From an uncultured Hyphomicrobiales bacterium (lineage in GTDB: Bacteria > Pseudomonadota > Alphaproteobacteria > Rhizobiales > Aestuariivirgaceae), in contig CAIYXE010000252.1 in NCBI GenBank assembly GCA_903930095.1, positions 1-21,328 on the forward strand: a stretch of 21,328 nt of DNA, written 5' to 3'. This document shows, piece after piece, positions 1-9,339 of the stretch. The first letter of the stretch is position 1, and each line of letters starts with the position of its first letter. Below the pieces are notes generated by a model. That model was not told the DNA's origin. It did not search any database and saw nothing but the letters and a program-made list of their open reading frames with translations. The position numbers and the translations under genes are program-made.

Positions 1-3000
1 GCCCAGAATGGTGATGAAACCATCATCGTCGATCTTGACGATGTCGCCCGTGTCGTACCAGCCATCGGGTGGCACTTCGATCACGCCCGGATTGTCGGCG
101 CGAAGATAGCCCAGCATGATGTTGGGCCCCTTCACGTGCAGTCGTCCGCCTTCGTCGATTCCGGGAACGGGCTCGATCCGGTGCTGGACCTGGTCCAGAA
201 GGCGGCCGACGGTACCCGTGCGGAAGTGCATCGGCGTGTTGACCGCCAGAACCGGTGAACACTCGGTGGCGCCATAGCCTTCAAGGATGCGCAGGCCGAA
301 CTTCTCCATCCAGGCTTCGCGCGTCTCGGGCTTCACCCTCTCCGCGCCGGCGACGACCAGGCGAACATTGAAGAAGTCATAGGGGTGGGCGCTTCGCGCA
401 TAGCCCATGAGGAAGGTATCGGTGCCGAAAACAACCGCGGCATTCGTTTCGTAGCACAGCTCCGGCACGACCTTGTAATGGAGCGGAGAGGGGTAGAGAA
501 AGGTGCGAACACCCGCCAGCACCGGCAACAGTGCGCCGCCGGTCAGGCCGAAGGCATGGAACATGGGAAGCGCGTTGAACACCACGTCAGATGCCGTAAA
601 GGCGATGCGGGCCGCTGCCTGGTAACGGTTGGCATGGAGATTCCGGTGCGAGAGCACGACCCCCTTGGGCAGGCCCTCCGAACCCGAGGTGAAGAGGATG
701 ACCGCAGGCGCATTGGGATCCTGCTCCGCACCGCCCATGCGCAGGGCAGTTCTGGAGAAGAACCGCGCGAAGAGGCCGTAGAGCTTGTCCTTGGTTGTCA
801 GACTTTCGCGCAGGTCTTCGAGGAAGATCACCTTGCAGCTCTGGCCAAGGACGTTCAGGTCCTCTTCCATGTTGCCCGCCTCGATGAACCGGCGTGATGT
901 GACAATGGTCGAGACCTGCGCCGCCGCGCAGGCCGCAGCCATGTTGACGGCACCGGTGGAGAAATTCAGCATCGCAGGTACGCGGCCGAAGGCGTGCAGC
1001 CCGAAGAGCGTGACGAAGCAGCCCGTGGCGTTGGGCAGCAATACCCCCACGTTTCGCTGTCCGGGCGTCATTTCGGCAATGCGGCGGCCCAGGATGAAGC
1101 TGCCCATGACCAGCCGGTCATAGTTCGCCGGGTTGCGCTGAATGTCTTCGACCACCACGTGGCGGCGTCCATGGGTATGGCGCGCATCGAGAAGGGCCTC
1201 GAACAAGGTGCAGTCGACGTTGGAGGTGCGGAAGACCATGTCGGTCATGACGTCATAGAGCCGGTCCGCCTGGTGTTGACGGAGTTCCGCGCCGCGCATG
1301 CCGTCCGGCGCATCGAACTTCACGGGCGGCAGGAAGGTGATGGTGATCTTCGGAAACCAGCGGAGCCTCAGCTTGCCGCGCATGCGGGAGAAGGGCGTGT
1401 AGAGTGCGCCGTCGATCCTGACCGGCAGAACCCGCGCTTTCGCCATCTGCGCGATCGCCCCCGGGCCTTCATAGACCTTCATGAGTGCTCCCGTCACCGT
1501 CAGGCGGCCTTCGGGGAAGATCACGACCTTGCGGCCCTTCTTCAACTCATCCACCAGAACGCGCAGCGCCATGGGGTTTGCCGGGTCGATTGGGATCATG
1601 TTGAACAGCGAGAATGAGGGTCTCGCCCACCACTTCCTGGCAACGTGGCTGTTGATGGCAAAGCTGGCACGCTCTGGCAGGAAGGCGGAGAGCAGGGGGC
1701 CGTCCAGATAGGAGCTGTGATTGGCGACGATCACGGCCTTTCTGCCGGCTGCGCGGAGGTTCTCCATGCCCTTCACCTCGACCCGGTAGAGCAGGCGGAA
1801 GAGCATCCGTGCAAGGCTGCCGGCCAGTTCCTGCGTCAGCAGCCGGGCCACGAACACTGAGGCTACGGCGTTGGCAAGGCCGAGGAGCAGGAAGAAGCCT
1901 TGCGCTGACATCACCTTGAGCAGCACCGCGCCCGCCACGGCGGAGCCGATCATGAAAATGGCGTTCATCACGTTGTTTGCCGCAATCACCCGGGCCCGGC
2001 GCTGCGGGTTCGACCGGTGCTGCATGATTGCGTTGAGGGGAACCGCATAAATACCGCCGAAGAAGGCGACGAAGAACAGGTCGATCCCCACGCGCCAGCC
2101 CTGCCAGTGGCTGAAGAAGGCGGTGACGCCATTGCCCGGCGTTCCCGCCAGCACCGCATTGGCGCTTCCCGCCGCGAAATAGAGGTCGAGCAGGAACAGC
2201 GTCATCATGATCGAGGCGATCGGCACGTAACGCGGCGAAACTTCTCCCTTCAGCAGCGCGTTGGTGAAAAGCGAACCCGCACCTATGCCGACGGTGAACA
2301 GCCCGATGAAAGTATTCGCCACCCCTTCATCCGCCAGCAGCACGTCCCGCGTGAAGACGGGAAGCTGCGCCATGATGGCGGCGCCCAGGAACCAGAACCA
2401 TGAACCGCCGATCACGGACCAGAAGACGTCCTCCCTCTCCCGGGCGTAACTGAGAAGCTTCAGCGTCTGGCGCGGTACGTTCCAGTCAAGCACGATGGAC
2501 CGGTCGCCCAGTGCGGAGGGCATGAGGAAGGCGCAACCAAGTGCAACGGCCGCAAGTCCGATGATCGTGCTGGCGAGAAGGACCCTGCCCCAGTCGTCCA
2601 GCACCAGGAAACCGCCATAAAGAGTGCCCAGCAGGATCGTGACGAAGGTTCCGAGCTCGATGAGGGCATTGCCGGCGATGAGCTGATCCCGCCTCAGGTA
2701 TTGCGGCAGGATGCCGTATTTGATGGGACCGAAGAACGCAGCCGTGGTGCCCGCGAGGAACAGCGCCGTCAGGTGCATCCAGGGGTTCTCGAGCCAGAGC
2801 GACAAGGCCCCGAACACCATTGCCCCGAGGTCGAAGAGCTTGATCCAGCGGGCGAGGACTGCCTTGTCGTGCTTGTCGGCGAGTTGCCCGGCAATGGCCG
2901 AAAACAGGAAATAGGGCAGCATGAAAAGCGCCAGCCCAGCCTGGACGAAGAGTGTGGCGTCGAAGCCGAATCGCACCGCCAGATCAAAGGTGATGAGGAT

Positions 3001-3126
3001 GGCGATGCCGTTGCGGACCGCATTGTCGTTGAAGGCGCTGATCGCCTGTGTCACGAACAGGGGCAGGAAACTGGGCGACTTGAGGATCGCGAACTGGCTT
3101 TGGGTCTCGTTGGTATTGCCGCTCAT
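1..3126 (-). CDS. aas: Aas-like MFS/PlsC/acyl-ACP-ligase fusion protein, C-terminus cut by window edge
   Basis: Predicted inner-membrane enzyme that activates fatty acids and acylates lyso-phospholipids (acyl-[ACP]-phospholipid O-acyltransferase / 2-acylglycerophosphoethanolamine acyltransferase type). Reading the minus strand gives 1042 residues with no stop before the edge; the family usually runs to about 1130-1150. Residues 1 to about 400 form an LplT-like MFS transporter, with an early FNDN motif and many hydrophobic segments. A PlsC acyltransferase follows, with NHSSYLD at 469-475 (the HX4D catalytic box) and FPEG at 537-540. The last part is an AMP-binding ligase with TSGSEGLPKG at 813-822 and GYGATE from about 950. 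I chose the ATG at 3126 because AAGG lies 8 nt upstream and a candidate promoter starts transcription near 3166. An in-frame ATG at 3159 would add 11 residues but has no clear ribosome site. The fusion identity is secure; the physiological acyl donor is not. Confidence 0.9.
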   Translation of the reverse strand, partial: MSGNTNETQSQFAILKSPSFLPLFVTQAISAFNDNAVRNGIAILITFDLAVRFGFDATLFVQAGLALFMLPYFLFSAIAGQLADKHDKAVLARWIKLFDLGAMVFGALSLWLENPWMHLTALFLAGTTAAFFGPIKYGILPQYLRRDQLIAGNALIELGTFVTILLGTLYGGFLVLDDWGRVLLASTIIGLAAVALGCAFLMPSALGDRSIVLDWNVPRQTLKLLSYAREREDVFWSVIGGSWFWFLGAAIMAQLPVFTRDVLLADEGVANTFIGLFTVGIGAGSLFTNALLKGEVSPRYVPIASIMMTLFLLDLYFAAGSANAVLAGTPGNGVTAFFSHWQGWRVGIDLFFVAFFGGIYAVPLNAIMQHRSNPQRRARVIAANNVMNAIFMIGSAVAGAVLLKVMSAQGFFLLLGLANAVASVFVARLLTQELAGSLARMLFRLLYRVEVKGMENLRAAGRKAVIVANHSSYLDGPLLSAFLPERASFAINSHVARKWWARPSFSLFNMIPIDPANPMALRVLVDELKKGRKVVIFPEGRLTVTGALMKVYEGPGAIAQMAKARVLPVRIDGALYTPFSRMRGKLRLRWFPKITITFLPPVKFDAPDGMRGAELRQHQADRLYDVMTDMVFRTSNVDCTLFEALLDARHTHGRRHVVVEDIQRNPANYDRLVMGSFILGRRIAEMTPGQRNVGVLLPNATGCFVTLFGLHAFGRVPAMLNFSTGAVNMAAACAAAQVSTIVTSRRFIEAGNMEEDLNVLGQSCKVIFLEDLRESLTTKDKLYGLFARFFSRTALRMGGAEQDPNAPAVILFTSGSEGLPKGVVLSHRNLHANRYQAAARIAFTASDVVFNALPMFHAFGLTGGALLPVLAGVRTFLYPSPLHYKVVPELCYETNAAVVFGTDTFLMGYARSAHPYDFFNVRLVVAGAERVKPETREAWMEKFGLRILEGYGATECSPVLAVNTPMHFRTGTVGRLLDQVQHRIEPVPGIDEGGRLHVKGPNIMLGYLRADNPGVIEVPPDGWYDTGDIVKIDDDGFITILG

Positions 3127-3162
3127 GTGACGGGCCTTGTTCCAGTTGTAGGTTTCCATGGA

Positions 3163-3201
3163 GTCTGACCGGAATATGTCAGACCTGTGGTGGATCAGCA
3201 A
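3163..3201 (-). promoter_or_regulatory. Candidate aas promoter with dyad operator over the -10
   Basis: On the minus strand TTGCTG (3201-3196) and CATATT (3178-3173) are separated by exactly 17 nt, a plausible sigma-70 type promoter for the aas-like gene. The -10 lies in the centre of a perfect inverted repeat, GTCTGAC (3163-3169), 8 nt, GTCAGAC (3178-3184). A repressor bound there would block the promoter. Promoter and dyad are seen in the sequence; the repressor is inferred and unidentified. The rest of the 169-nt gap between the aas-like and fasciclin genes shows no gene. Confidence 0.45.
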
Positions 3202-3295
3202 AGGCTGAAAAACTTATTGTGAAGACGCAATTTCAAACCGGGCCGGGAAGAACCCCGTATCCATGATCGTCACTGATGACAATTGGGAGATTACA

Positions 3296-3784
3296 ATGAA
3301 CCGCCTTCGCAACATTGCCGCTGCTGCCGCCTTTGCCGTGTCGAGCCTGGCGCTGTCCGCCCAGGCCTATGCCGCTGACATCGTTGATACCGCCATCGCT
3401 GCGGGCAATTTCAAGACGCTGGTGGCTGCCGTTCAGGCCGCAGGCCTCGTCGACACGCTGAAGGGTGCAGGCCCCTTCACGGTCTTCGCCCCCACCGATG
3501 AAGCCTTCGCAAAGCTTCCCGCGGGCACTGTCGAAGACCTGCTGAAGCCCGAGAACAAGGACAAGCTCGTGGCCATCCTGACCTACCACGTTGTGCCCGG
3601 CAAGGTGATGGCCGCGGACGTGGCCGGCAAGGAGACCATGGCCAAGTCCGTGCAGGGCGGCGAGATCACCGTCAACGGCACCAATGGTGTGAAGGTTGAC
3701 GGCGCAACGGTCGTCCAGGCCGACATCGTCGCCGACAACGGCGTCATCCACGTCATCGACGCGGTCATCATGCCGAAGATGTAA
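3296..3784 (+). CDS. Secreted fasciclin (FAS1) domain protein, Nex18-like
   Basis: A 162-residue protein with a Sec signal peptide: MNRLR, then an Ala-rich hydrophobic stretch ending in SAQAYA, with cleavage expected near residue 25. The remainder is a single FAS1 domain, with the typical [17 protein letters not shown] (H1-type) segment, LTYHVVPGK, and the closing [17 protein letters not shown]1 proteins are extracellular or periplasmic adhesion-type modules; rhizobial Nex18 is a close relative by memory. The ATG at 3296 is preferred over the upstream ATG at 3263 because GGGAGA sits 5 nt upstream of it and the signal peptide starts there. It appears monocistronic: the left neighbour is divergent and the right neighbour convergent. 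The biochemical role is unknown. Confidence 0.9.
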   Translation: MNRLRNIAAAAAFAVSSLALSAQAYAADIVDTAIAAGNFKTLVAAVQAAGLVDTLKGAGPFTVFAPTDEAFAKLPAGTVEDLLKPENKDKLVAILTYHVVPGKVMAADVAGKETMAKSVQGGEITVNGTNGVKVDGATVVQADIVADNGVIHVIDAVIMPKM

Positions 3785-3810
3785 CGGCGCACTCCCTGTA
3801 GCCGTGTGGG

Positions 3811-3843
3811 CGGCCGGCGCGGATTCTCCGAACGCGCCGGCCG
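3811..3843. terminator. Bidirectional hairpin between FAS1 gene and aruI-like gene
   Basis: A perfect 11-bp inverted repeat, CGGCCGGCGCG (3811-3821) and CGCGCCGGCCG (3833-3843), with an 11-nt loop. It lies in the 67-nt gap between two convergent genes (stops at 3784 and 3852). There is no strong T-run on either side, so it may act as a weak intrinsic or Rho-assisted terminator, or as 3' end protection. Confidence 0.55.
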
Positions 3844-3851
3844 TTCTGCAT

Positions 3852-5429
3852 TCAACCCGACACCATTCGCGGTGTCATCTCGATCAGCGTGGGGCATTTG
3901 GCCTTCAGTGCCTCGCCTATGGCATCAGCCAGGGCTTTCAGGCTTCCAGGCTTCGCGGACTGGCAGCCGTAGGCCTTTGCCAGCATCTGGAAGTCCGGGT
4001 TCTTCAGGGTCACTGCATTCGGCTGGATACCCTTCATCACCATGTCGTCGCGGATCTGACCCAGAGCGTCGTTGTTCCACATCAGGATGACGAGGGGCAG
4101 TTCGTGCTCGGCGGCCGTGCCCAGTTCATTCAGCGTGTATTGCAGGCCATAATCCCCGATCATCACGGCGACGGGCTGCGTGCCAACCCCGAACTTCGCG
4201 CCGATGCCGGCTGGCAACGCGAAACCCAGCGTGCCGAAGCCCACGGGATGAATCCATGTGCGCGGTACCGAGACGGGAAAGATCTCGTTCGCCGCATAGG
4301 CAATCTGCGTCATGTCGGAGCAGATCACGGTTTCCGCCGGAAGAGCCTCGCGGATCACGCCCAGGACCTTGGCCAGAATGGCGCGCAGTGCATCGGGTTC
4401 ACCGAGGTCGAAGCTCGCACGGGCCTCGCCGCTCCGCTCCTTGATGCCTTGGGCGATGGCCTCCAGCGATTCCCGTGCATCCCCCAGTATCGCGATGTCC
4501 GCACTGTGCGGACGGCTCATCACGGATGGGTCAATGTCGATCCGGATGAGGTTCTTGTCGATCACAACATCGTCATTCCAGAAGTCGGTCTCTGAAAGTT
4601 CCGATCCGGCGCAGAGGATCGCGTCGCTCTCACCGAACAACTGCCACACGCCCGCGCGCCCCATGACGTAGCCGAGGCAGAGCGGATGACCGGATGGAAC
4701 GGCGCCCTTGCCGGCGGTTGTGGTGAGGATCGGCGCCTTCAGCCTCTCCGCAATGGCAAGTGCTGCCGCACCCGCATGAAGCGCGCCGCCGCCAAGGATG
4801 ATGAGCGGCTTCTGCGCGGCGTTGAGCTTGGCAATGGCCTCCTCGATCTGGCTTCGCGAGGGAGAGGCAATCCGGGGAAGGCCGCGCGGCTCCCAACCGC
4901 TGCCTGCAGGTTCCTTCAGCAGATCCAGCGGAATCTCGAGATAGGCGGGCCGCGGGCGCTGGCTGGAGAAATGGGCGAAGGCCCGGGCGACCGCGTCGCG
5001 GACGTCCTTCGGCGTATAGGCCCGCATGTGCAGGCCTGTGACTGCCGCCGCCGCCCCGCGCTGGTCGATCATCTCGTGAAGCCGTCCGCGCCCTTGTGAT
5101 GAATCCCTGATGTCGAGGGTGGAGGAGATCACCAGCACATTGCTGGAATCTGACCACGCCTGGCCCATGGGTGTCAGGATGTTGGTGAGGCCCGGCCCAG
5201 TAATGGTGAAGCAAACGCCGGGCTTGCCGGTGGCGCGGGCATAGCCGTCCGCCATGAACCCCGCGCCCTGTTCGTGCCGCACCAGCACGTGCCGGATCTT
5301 CGAACGTGGCAACGCCCGGTACATCTCGACGTTATGCACCCCGGGAATGCCGAAAATCGTATCGACGCCATAGGCTTCGAGAAGGCCGACGAGTGCTTCG
5401 CCGGTCGAGAGTTCCGCACGCTTGGACAT
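3852..5429 (-). CDS. ThDP-dependent decarboxylase, 2-ketoarginine decarboxylase (AruI)-like
   Basis: A 525-residue member of the acetolactate synthase/benzoylformate decarboxylase superfamily. Seen: the N-terminal PYR domain with FGIPGVHNVEMYR and RHEQGAGFMADGYAR (E53 is the expected ThDP-activating Glu), a central Rossmann-like domain (about 190-330), and a C-terminal PP domain whose cofactor motif begins GDY at 425-427 and closes with NN at 452-453. The opening FGIPGVH...LYR/MYR...HEQGAGFMADGYAR resembles P. aeruginosa AruI (5-guanidino-2-oxopentanoate decarboxylase) more than biosynthetic IlvB, and no small regulatory subunit is adjacent. Expected reaction: 2-ketoarginine to 4-guanidinobutyraldehyde plus CO2. 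The ATG at 5429 is 2 nt after the dppF stop, so it is the last gene of the operon; the 16-codon upstream extension would overlap dppF. The substrate is inferred from neighbours; an acetolactate synthase-like or oxalyl-CoA-type activity cannot be excluded. Confidence 0.75.
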   Translation of the reverse strand: MSKRAELSTGEALVGLLEAYGVDTIFGIPGVHNVEMYRALPRSKIRHVLVRHEQGAGFMADGYARATGKPGVCFTITGPGLTNILTPMGQAWSDSSNVLVISSTLDIRDSSQGRGRLHEMIDQRGAAAAVTGLHMRAYTPKDVRDAVARAFAHFSSQRPRPAYLEIPLDLLKEPAGSGWEPRGLPRIASPSRSQIEEAIAKLNAAQKPLIILGGGALHAGAAALAIAERLKAPILTTTAGKGAVPSGHPLCLGYVMGRAGVWQLFGESDAILCAGSELSETDFWNDDVVIDKNLIRIDIDPSVMSRPHSADIAILGDARESLEAIAQGIKERSGEARASFDLGEPDALRAILAKVLGVIREALPAETVICSDMTQIAYAANEIFPVSVPRTWIHPVGFGTLGFALPAGIGAKFGVGTQPVAVMIGDYGLQYTLNELGTAAEHELPLVILMWNNDALGQIRDDMVMKGIQPNAVTLKNPDFQMLAKAYGCQSAKPGSLKALADAIGEALKAKCPTLIEMTPRMVSG

Positions 5430-5431
5430 TT

Positions 5432-6418
5432 TCAGGCCGCTTTCGTTTCCGCTTCGGGAGGGTTTACCGCATGACATGCCACGAGGCTTCCCTCATGTTC
5501 AAGCAAGGCGGGGTTGATGGCCGGGCAGGGTGCGAAGCACGACGGGCAGCGCGGATGGAAGGTGCATCCCGTGGGCGGATTGATCGGCGATGGCATCTCG
5601 CCGCTGAGCACGATCCGGTCACGTTTGCGCGTGGGATCTGGCTGAGGCGTGGCCGAGAGCAAGGCCTTCGTATAAGGATGCTGTGGATTGCGGAAAATGC
5701 TGTCACGCGGGCCCTGCTCCACTGCGCGGCCAAGATACATGACCATCACATCATCAGCGATATGGCGCACCACCGACAAGTCGTGACTGATGAAGAGATA
5801 GGCCAGGTTGTGCCTCTCCTGCAGCTCCGCCAGCAGGTTCAGCACCTGCGCCTGGATCGAAACGTCGAGTGCTGATACGGGCTCGTCAAGCACCAGGACG
5901 TCGGGATCCAGCATCAGGGCGCGCGCGATGGCGATGCGCTGGCGCTGCCCGCCGGAAAACATGTGGGGGTAGCGGTCGAAGTGTTCAGGCCTCAGGCCGA
6001 CACTCGCCATCATGGCGCGTGCCTTCTCGCTGCGCTCGCCCGCGCTCAGCCTGGTATTCACGAGCAGCGGTTCTTCCAGCGCATGACCGATCTTCTGGCG
6101 CGGATTGAGCGAGCCATACGGGTTCTGAAACACGATCTGCACCTTGGGCCTGAGTGCCTTCAGCGCTGCGGTGGATGCGCCCACGATGTCCTGTTCCGCG
6201 ATCACAAGCGATCCTGACGTCGGCGCCTCGATCATGGTGACGAGGCGGGCAAGGGTAGACTTGCCACAGCCCGATTCACCCACAACCGCCAGCGTCTTGC
6301 CGCGCTCGAGCGTGAAGCTCGCGCCGTCGAGTGCCTTGAGCGTGGCAGGCCTTGCGAAGACGCCGCGCCCGACGCTGTAGTAGCGGGTGAGGCCCGTGGC
6401 GGATACGACGATGCTCAT
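5432..6418 (-). CDS. dppF: Dipeptide ABC transporter ATP-binding protein DppF
   Basis: Cytoplasmic ATPase of 328 residues, one of the two nucleotide-binding subunits of the importer encoded here. Walker A GESGCGKS, Q-loop region FQNPYGSLNP, signature FSGGQRQRI, Walker B VLVLDEPVSALD and the switch HD in LFISHDLSVVRH are all intact. The C-terminal oligopeptide-type extension is present, with the Cys-containing GCTFHPRCP...C segment typical of OppF/DppF. The ATG at 6418 overlaps the dppD stop by 4 nt (ATGA), indicating translational coupling; a longer reading to 6481 would run into dppD out of frame. The aruI-like gene follows after 2 nt. Confidence 0.93.
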   Translation of the reverse strand: MSIVVSATGLTRYYSVGRGVFARPATLKALDGASFTLERGKTLAVVGESGCGKSTLARLVTMIEAPTSGSLVIAEQDIVGASTAALKALRPKVQIVFQNPYGSLNPRQKIGHALEEPLLVNTRLSAGERSEKARAMMASVGLRPEHFDRYPHMFSGGQRQRIAIARALMLDPDVLVLDEPVSALDVSIQAQVLNLLAELQERHNLAYLFISHDLSVVRHIADDVMVMYLGRAVEQGPRDSIFRNPQHPYTKALLSATPQPDPTRKRDRIVLSGEMPSPINPPTGCTFHPRCPSCFAPCPAINPALLEHEGSLVACHAVNPPEAETKAA

Positions 6419-7404
6419 GCTGCCTGTTCCTTCGCCTGCGGGTGGTCGCGGGGAACTCCGTCCCTCAAAGCGTAATGGCAAAGTGCACCGTCGATCCGCG
6501 GTGGCTTCGTGGTGCGGCAGCGTTCAGTGGAGAGCGGGCAGCGCGGGGAGAACAAGCAGCCCGAGGGCCTGTCGAACTGGCCGGGCACGACGCCGGGAAT
6601 GGACGGCAGCTGCCGCCCGGCGGCCCGCTCGGGAAGGGCAGAGAGCAGGGCGGCGGTATAGGGGTGGTGAGGATCACGGAAGAGGTCTTCTACCTTCTGC
6701 TCCTCCACCTTCTGTCCTGCGTACTGGACGGAGACTCTGTCTGCGGTCTCGGCGACGACCCCCATCGAGTGCGTGATGAGCACGAGGCCCATTCCTGTCT
6801 CGTCCTGCAGCTTGACCAGAAGTTCAAGAATCTGCGCCTGGATCGTCACATCGAGGGCAGTTGTCGGCTCATCTGCGATCAGCAGCTTGGGATTGCAGGC
6901 GATCGCCATGGCGATCATCACGCGCTGGTTCATGCCGCCTGAAAGCTGGTGTGGAAATGCGGAGAGCCGCTGCTCCGGCGACGGGATGCCGACGAGCTGC
7001 AGAAGTTCGACGGCACGCCTGCGCCTGTGCGTCTTGTCCATGTCGAGGTGGGCCTTCAAGGCTTCCATCAGCTGAAAGCCCACCGTGAAGCAGGGGTTGA
7101 GGCTCGACATCGGTTCCTGGAAGATCATCGCGATGTCCTTGCCGATGATCTTGCGCCGGTCGCGGGACGAAAGGTCCTGCAGGTTGCGTCCCGCGAAACT
7201 CATCCTGTCCGCCGTCACCTTCGCAGTCCAGGGCAGCAGTCCCATGACAGCCAGCATAGATACGGACTTGCCCGATCCGGACTCCCCGACGATCGCCAGC
7301 ACTTCGCCCTTGTCCACGCTGAGCGACACGCCGTCAACCGCCCGGAAGAAGCCGGATGCCGTCCTGAACTCGACGGTGAGATTTTCGATTTCGAGCATCG
7401 CCAT
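6415..7404 (-). CDS. dppD: Dipeptide ABC transporter ATP-binding protein DppD
   Basis: Second ATPase of the importer, 329 residues. Walker [10 protein letters not shown]-loop [10 protein letters not shown], signature LSGGMNQRV, Walker [13 protein letters not shown] and [11 protein letters not shown] are visible, with a C-terminal oligopeptide-type domain (GCLFSPRCP). The ATG at 7404 has GGAGAA 10 nt upstream, inside the end of dppC; a second ATG two codons later is too far from it. The gene is 5 nt downstream of dppC and overlaps dppF by 4 nt. In most Dpp systems DppD and DppF form a heterodimer, and both have complete motifs here. Confidence 0.93.
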   Translation of the reverse strand: MAMLEIENLTVEFRTASGFFRAVDGVSLSVDKGEVLAIVGESGSGKSVSMLAVMGLLPWTAKVTADRMSFAGRNLQDLSSRDRRKIIGKDIAMIFQEPMSSLNPCFTVGFQLMEALKAHLDMDKTHRRRRAVELLQLVGIPSPEQRLSAFPHQLSGGMNQRVMIAMAIACNPKLLIADEPTTALDVTIQAQILELLVKLQDETGMGLVLITHSMGVVAETADRVSVQYAGQKVEEQKVEDLFRDPHHPYTAALLSALPERAAGRQLPSIPGVVPGQFDRPSGCLFSPRCPLSTERCRTTKPPRIDGALCHYALRDGVPRDHPQAKEQAA

Positions 7405-7409
7405 TGGGG

Positions 7410-8315
7410 TCAGCTTCTCCTCAGGCGCGGGTCGAGCGCGTCACGCAGACCATCGCCCATCACGTTGATCGCGAGAACGGTGATGAGGATGGCAAGACCG
7501 GGCATCGTCACAACCCACCAGGCGCGCGTCACATATTCCCGAGAGTCCGCCAGCATGGTGCCCCACTCCGGTGTGGGCGGCTGTGCGCCCATGCCGAGAA
7601 ACCCGAGGGCCGCCGCATCAAGGATGGCGCTGGAAAAGGACAGTGCAGCCTGCACGATCAGCGGCGCCATGCAGTTGGGCAGTATCGTGCGGAACATCAT
7701 CCTGAGCCGGCCCACCCCTGAGACCCTTGCAGCCGTGACGTAGTCCTTGCTCATCTCGCTCATGACGGCGGCCCGCGTCAGCCGCACATAGTGCGGCTGC
7801 TGGATGAGGGCGATGGCGATCATGGCGTTGGTGAGGCTGGGTCCGAGCATTGCCACCAGCACCAGTGCCAGCAACAGGCTGGGGAAGGACATCAGCACAT
7901 CCATGACCCGCATCACCGCATTGTCGAAGGCGCCGCGGAGAAAACCCGTCAGAAGTCCGAGCGTCACCCCGAGCAGCAGCGAGATCGTCACCACGATGAC
8001 GCCAATGAACAACGAGTACCTGCTGCCGTAGATCAGCCGCGAAAGAATGTCGCGGCCGACCGGGTCGGTGCCGAGAATGAAGCGCCAGTCTCCTCCCTCC
8101 TGCCAGACCGGAGGTGTCAGGAAGGAATCGCGGTACTGTTCATGCGGTGCGTGCGGGGCCACCACATCCGCAAAGACAGCGAGCAGCACAACGAAGAGGA
8201 AGACGGCAAGCCCGAGCACCGCCCCCCGGTTCTCGCTGAAATGGCGCCAGAACTCGGCCAGCAGTGCCGGCCTGCCGGTCCCCGGCGAATTGGTTGTCAT
8301 GTCGATCTCGCTCAT
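7410..8315 (-). CDS. dppC: Dipeptide ABC transporter permease DppC
   Basis: Inner-membrane permease of 301 residues. It has the OppC/DppC layout: a cytoplasmic N-terminus (FWRHFSENRGAVLGL), a first membrane helix, a periplasmic loop ending FILGTDPVGRDILSRLIYGSRYSL, then five further helices. The EAA cytoplasmic loop is YVTAARVSGVGRLRMMFRT and the terminus is the characteristic DGLRDALDPRLRR. The ATG at 8315 lies 4 nt after the dppB stop with AGGA about 9 nt upstream. An internal ATG five codons in (MTTNSPG) is a possible alternative. Confidence 0.93.
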   Translation of the reverse strand: MSEIDMTTNSPGTGRPALLAEFWRHFSENRGAVLGLAVFLFVVLLAVFADVVAPHAPHEQYRDSFLTPPVWQEGGDWRFILGTDPVGRDILSRLIYGSRYSLFIGVIVVTISLLLGVTLGLLTGFLRGAFDNAVMRVMDVLMSFPSLLLALVLVAMLGPSLTNAMIAIALIQQPHYVRLTRAAVMSEMSKDYVTAARVSGVGRLRMMFRTILPNCMAPLIVQAALSFSSAILDAAALGFLGMGAQPPTPEWGTMLADSREYVTRAWWVVTMPGLAILITVLAINVMGDGLRDALDPRLRRS

Positions 8316-8319
8316 GCGC

Positions 8320-9330
8320 TCACGTCCTGTGCCGGATGCGTGGATCGGTGAGGCCGTAGAGCAGGTCCACGATCAGGTTCACCAGCATGACCACGGCGGC
8401 GATCAGCAACAGGCCTCCCTGAACCACCGGATAGTCGCGGCGCGCGATTGAATCGATCATCCACTTTCCAATCCCCGGCCAGGAGAAGATCGTCTCGGTC
8501 AGGATGGCGCCGGCCAGCAGCACGCCGACCTGCAGCCCAATGGTGGTGATGACCGGGATCATGGCGTTGCGCAGGGCGTGCAGCCCCACTACACGGAAGG
8601 GAGAAAGCCCCTTGGCGCGTGCCGTTCGCACATAGTCCTCGCCCAGCACCTCGAGCATGGCCGAGCGCGTTTGGCGCGCAATGACGGCCAGTGGAATGGT
8701 CCCGAGAACCACCGTCGGCAGGATCAGGTGCCGGACGGCTGAGGTGAAAGCCCCTTTCTGGCCGGAGATGAGACTGTCGATCAGCATGAAACCCGTGACG
8801 GGCTTGAAGAAATAGACAAGGCCAATTCGCCCGGATACGGGCGTCCACTGCAGCGTCACCGAAAACAGGATGATGAGCAGCAGGCCCCACCAGAAGATCG
8901 GCATCGAATAGCCGACCAGCGCGGTGCCCATGACCGTCTGGTCATAAACGCTGCCGCGCCGCACGGCGGCGATGACGCCGGCTGGAATGCCCAGCACGAC
9001 CGCGAAAAGCATGGCCGCGAGCGAAAGCTCGACCGTCGCTGGAAACAGGGTGAGGAATTCCTGCAGCACCGGCATCTTGGTCTTCAGCGATACGCCGAGA
9101 TCGCCATGAAGCAGGTCCCAGACATAATGCAAGTACTGCTCCCAGACCGGCCGGTCGAAGCCGAATTGCTTCAGGAGTTCGGCATGGCGTTCAGGTGTCA
9201 GGGAGCGTTCGCCAGCCATCAGCACCACGGGATCCCCCGGCAGCAAGCGGATGAAGCCGAACGATACCAGCGTGATGCCGATCAGTGTCGGCACCAACAA
9301 CAGGGCGCGCCAAAACAGGAAGCGGATCAT
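8320..9330 (-). CDS. dppB: Dipeptide ABC transporter permease DppB
   Basis: Inner-membrane permease of 336 residues, the partner of DppC. It has the standard OppB/DppB opening (FLFWRALLLVPTLIGIT, FIRLLPGDPV), a long periplasmic loop with HGDLGVSL, several membrane helices, an EAA loop (YVRTARAKGLSPFRVV) and the end segment VDLLYGLTDPRIRH. The ATG at 9330 gives the expected N-terminus. No Shine-Dalgarno sequence precedes it: the 9 nt between the ATG and the large intercistronic helix read GCATTCCTC. Its expression may therefore depend on that structure. Confidence 0.93.
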   Translation of the reverse strand: MIRFLFWRALLLVPTLIGITLVSFGFIRLLPGDPVVLMAGERSLTPERHAELLKQFGFDRPVWEQYLHYVWDLLHGDLGVSLKTKMPVLQEFLTLFPATVELSLAAMLFAVVLGIPAGVIAAVRRGSVYDQTVMGTALVGYSMPIFWWGLLLIILFSVTLQWTPVSGRIGLVYFFKPVTGFMLIDSLISGQKGAFTSAVRHLILPTVVLGTIPLAVIARQTRSAMLEVLGEDYVRTARAKGLSPFRVVGLHALRNAMIPVITTIGLQVGVLLAGAILTETIFSWPGIGKWMIDSIARRDYPVVQGGLLLIAAVVMLVNLIVDLLYGLTDPRIRHRT

Positions 9331-9339
9331 GAGGAATGC

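Noticed and set aside
3696..4595. 299-codon open frame on the plus strand
   Set aside because: Runs from inside the fasciclin gene across the terminator hairpin and antisense to the ThDP enzyme gene; not protein-like.
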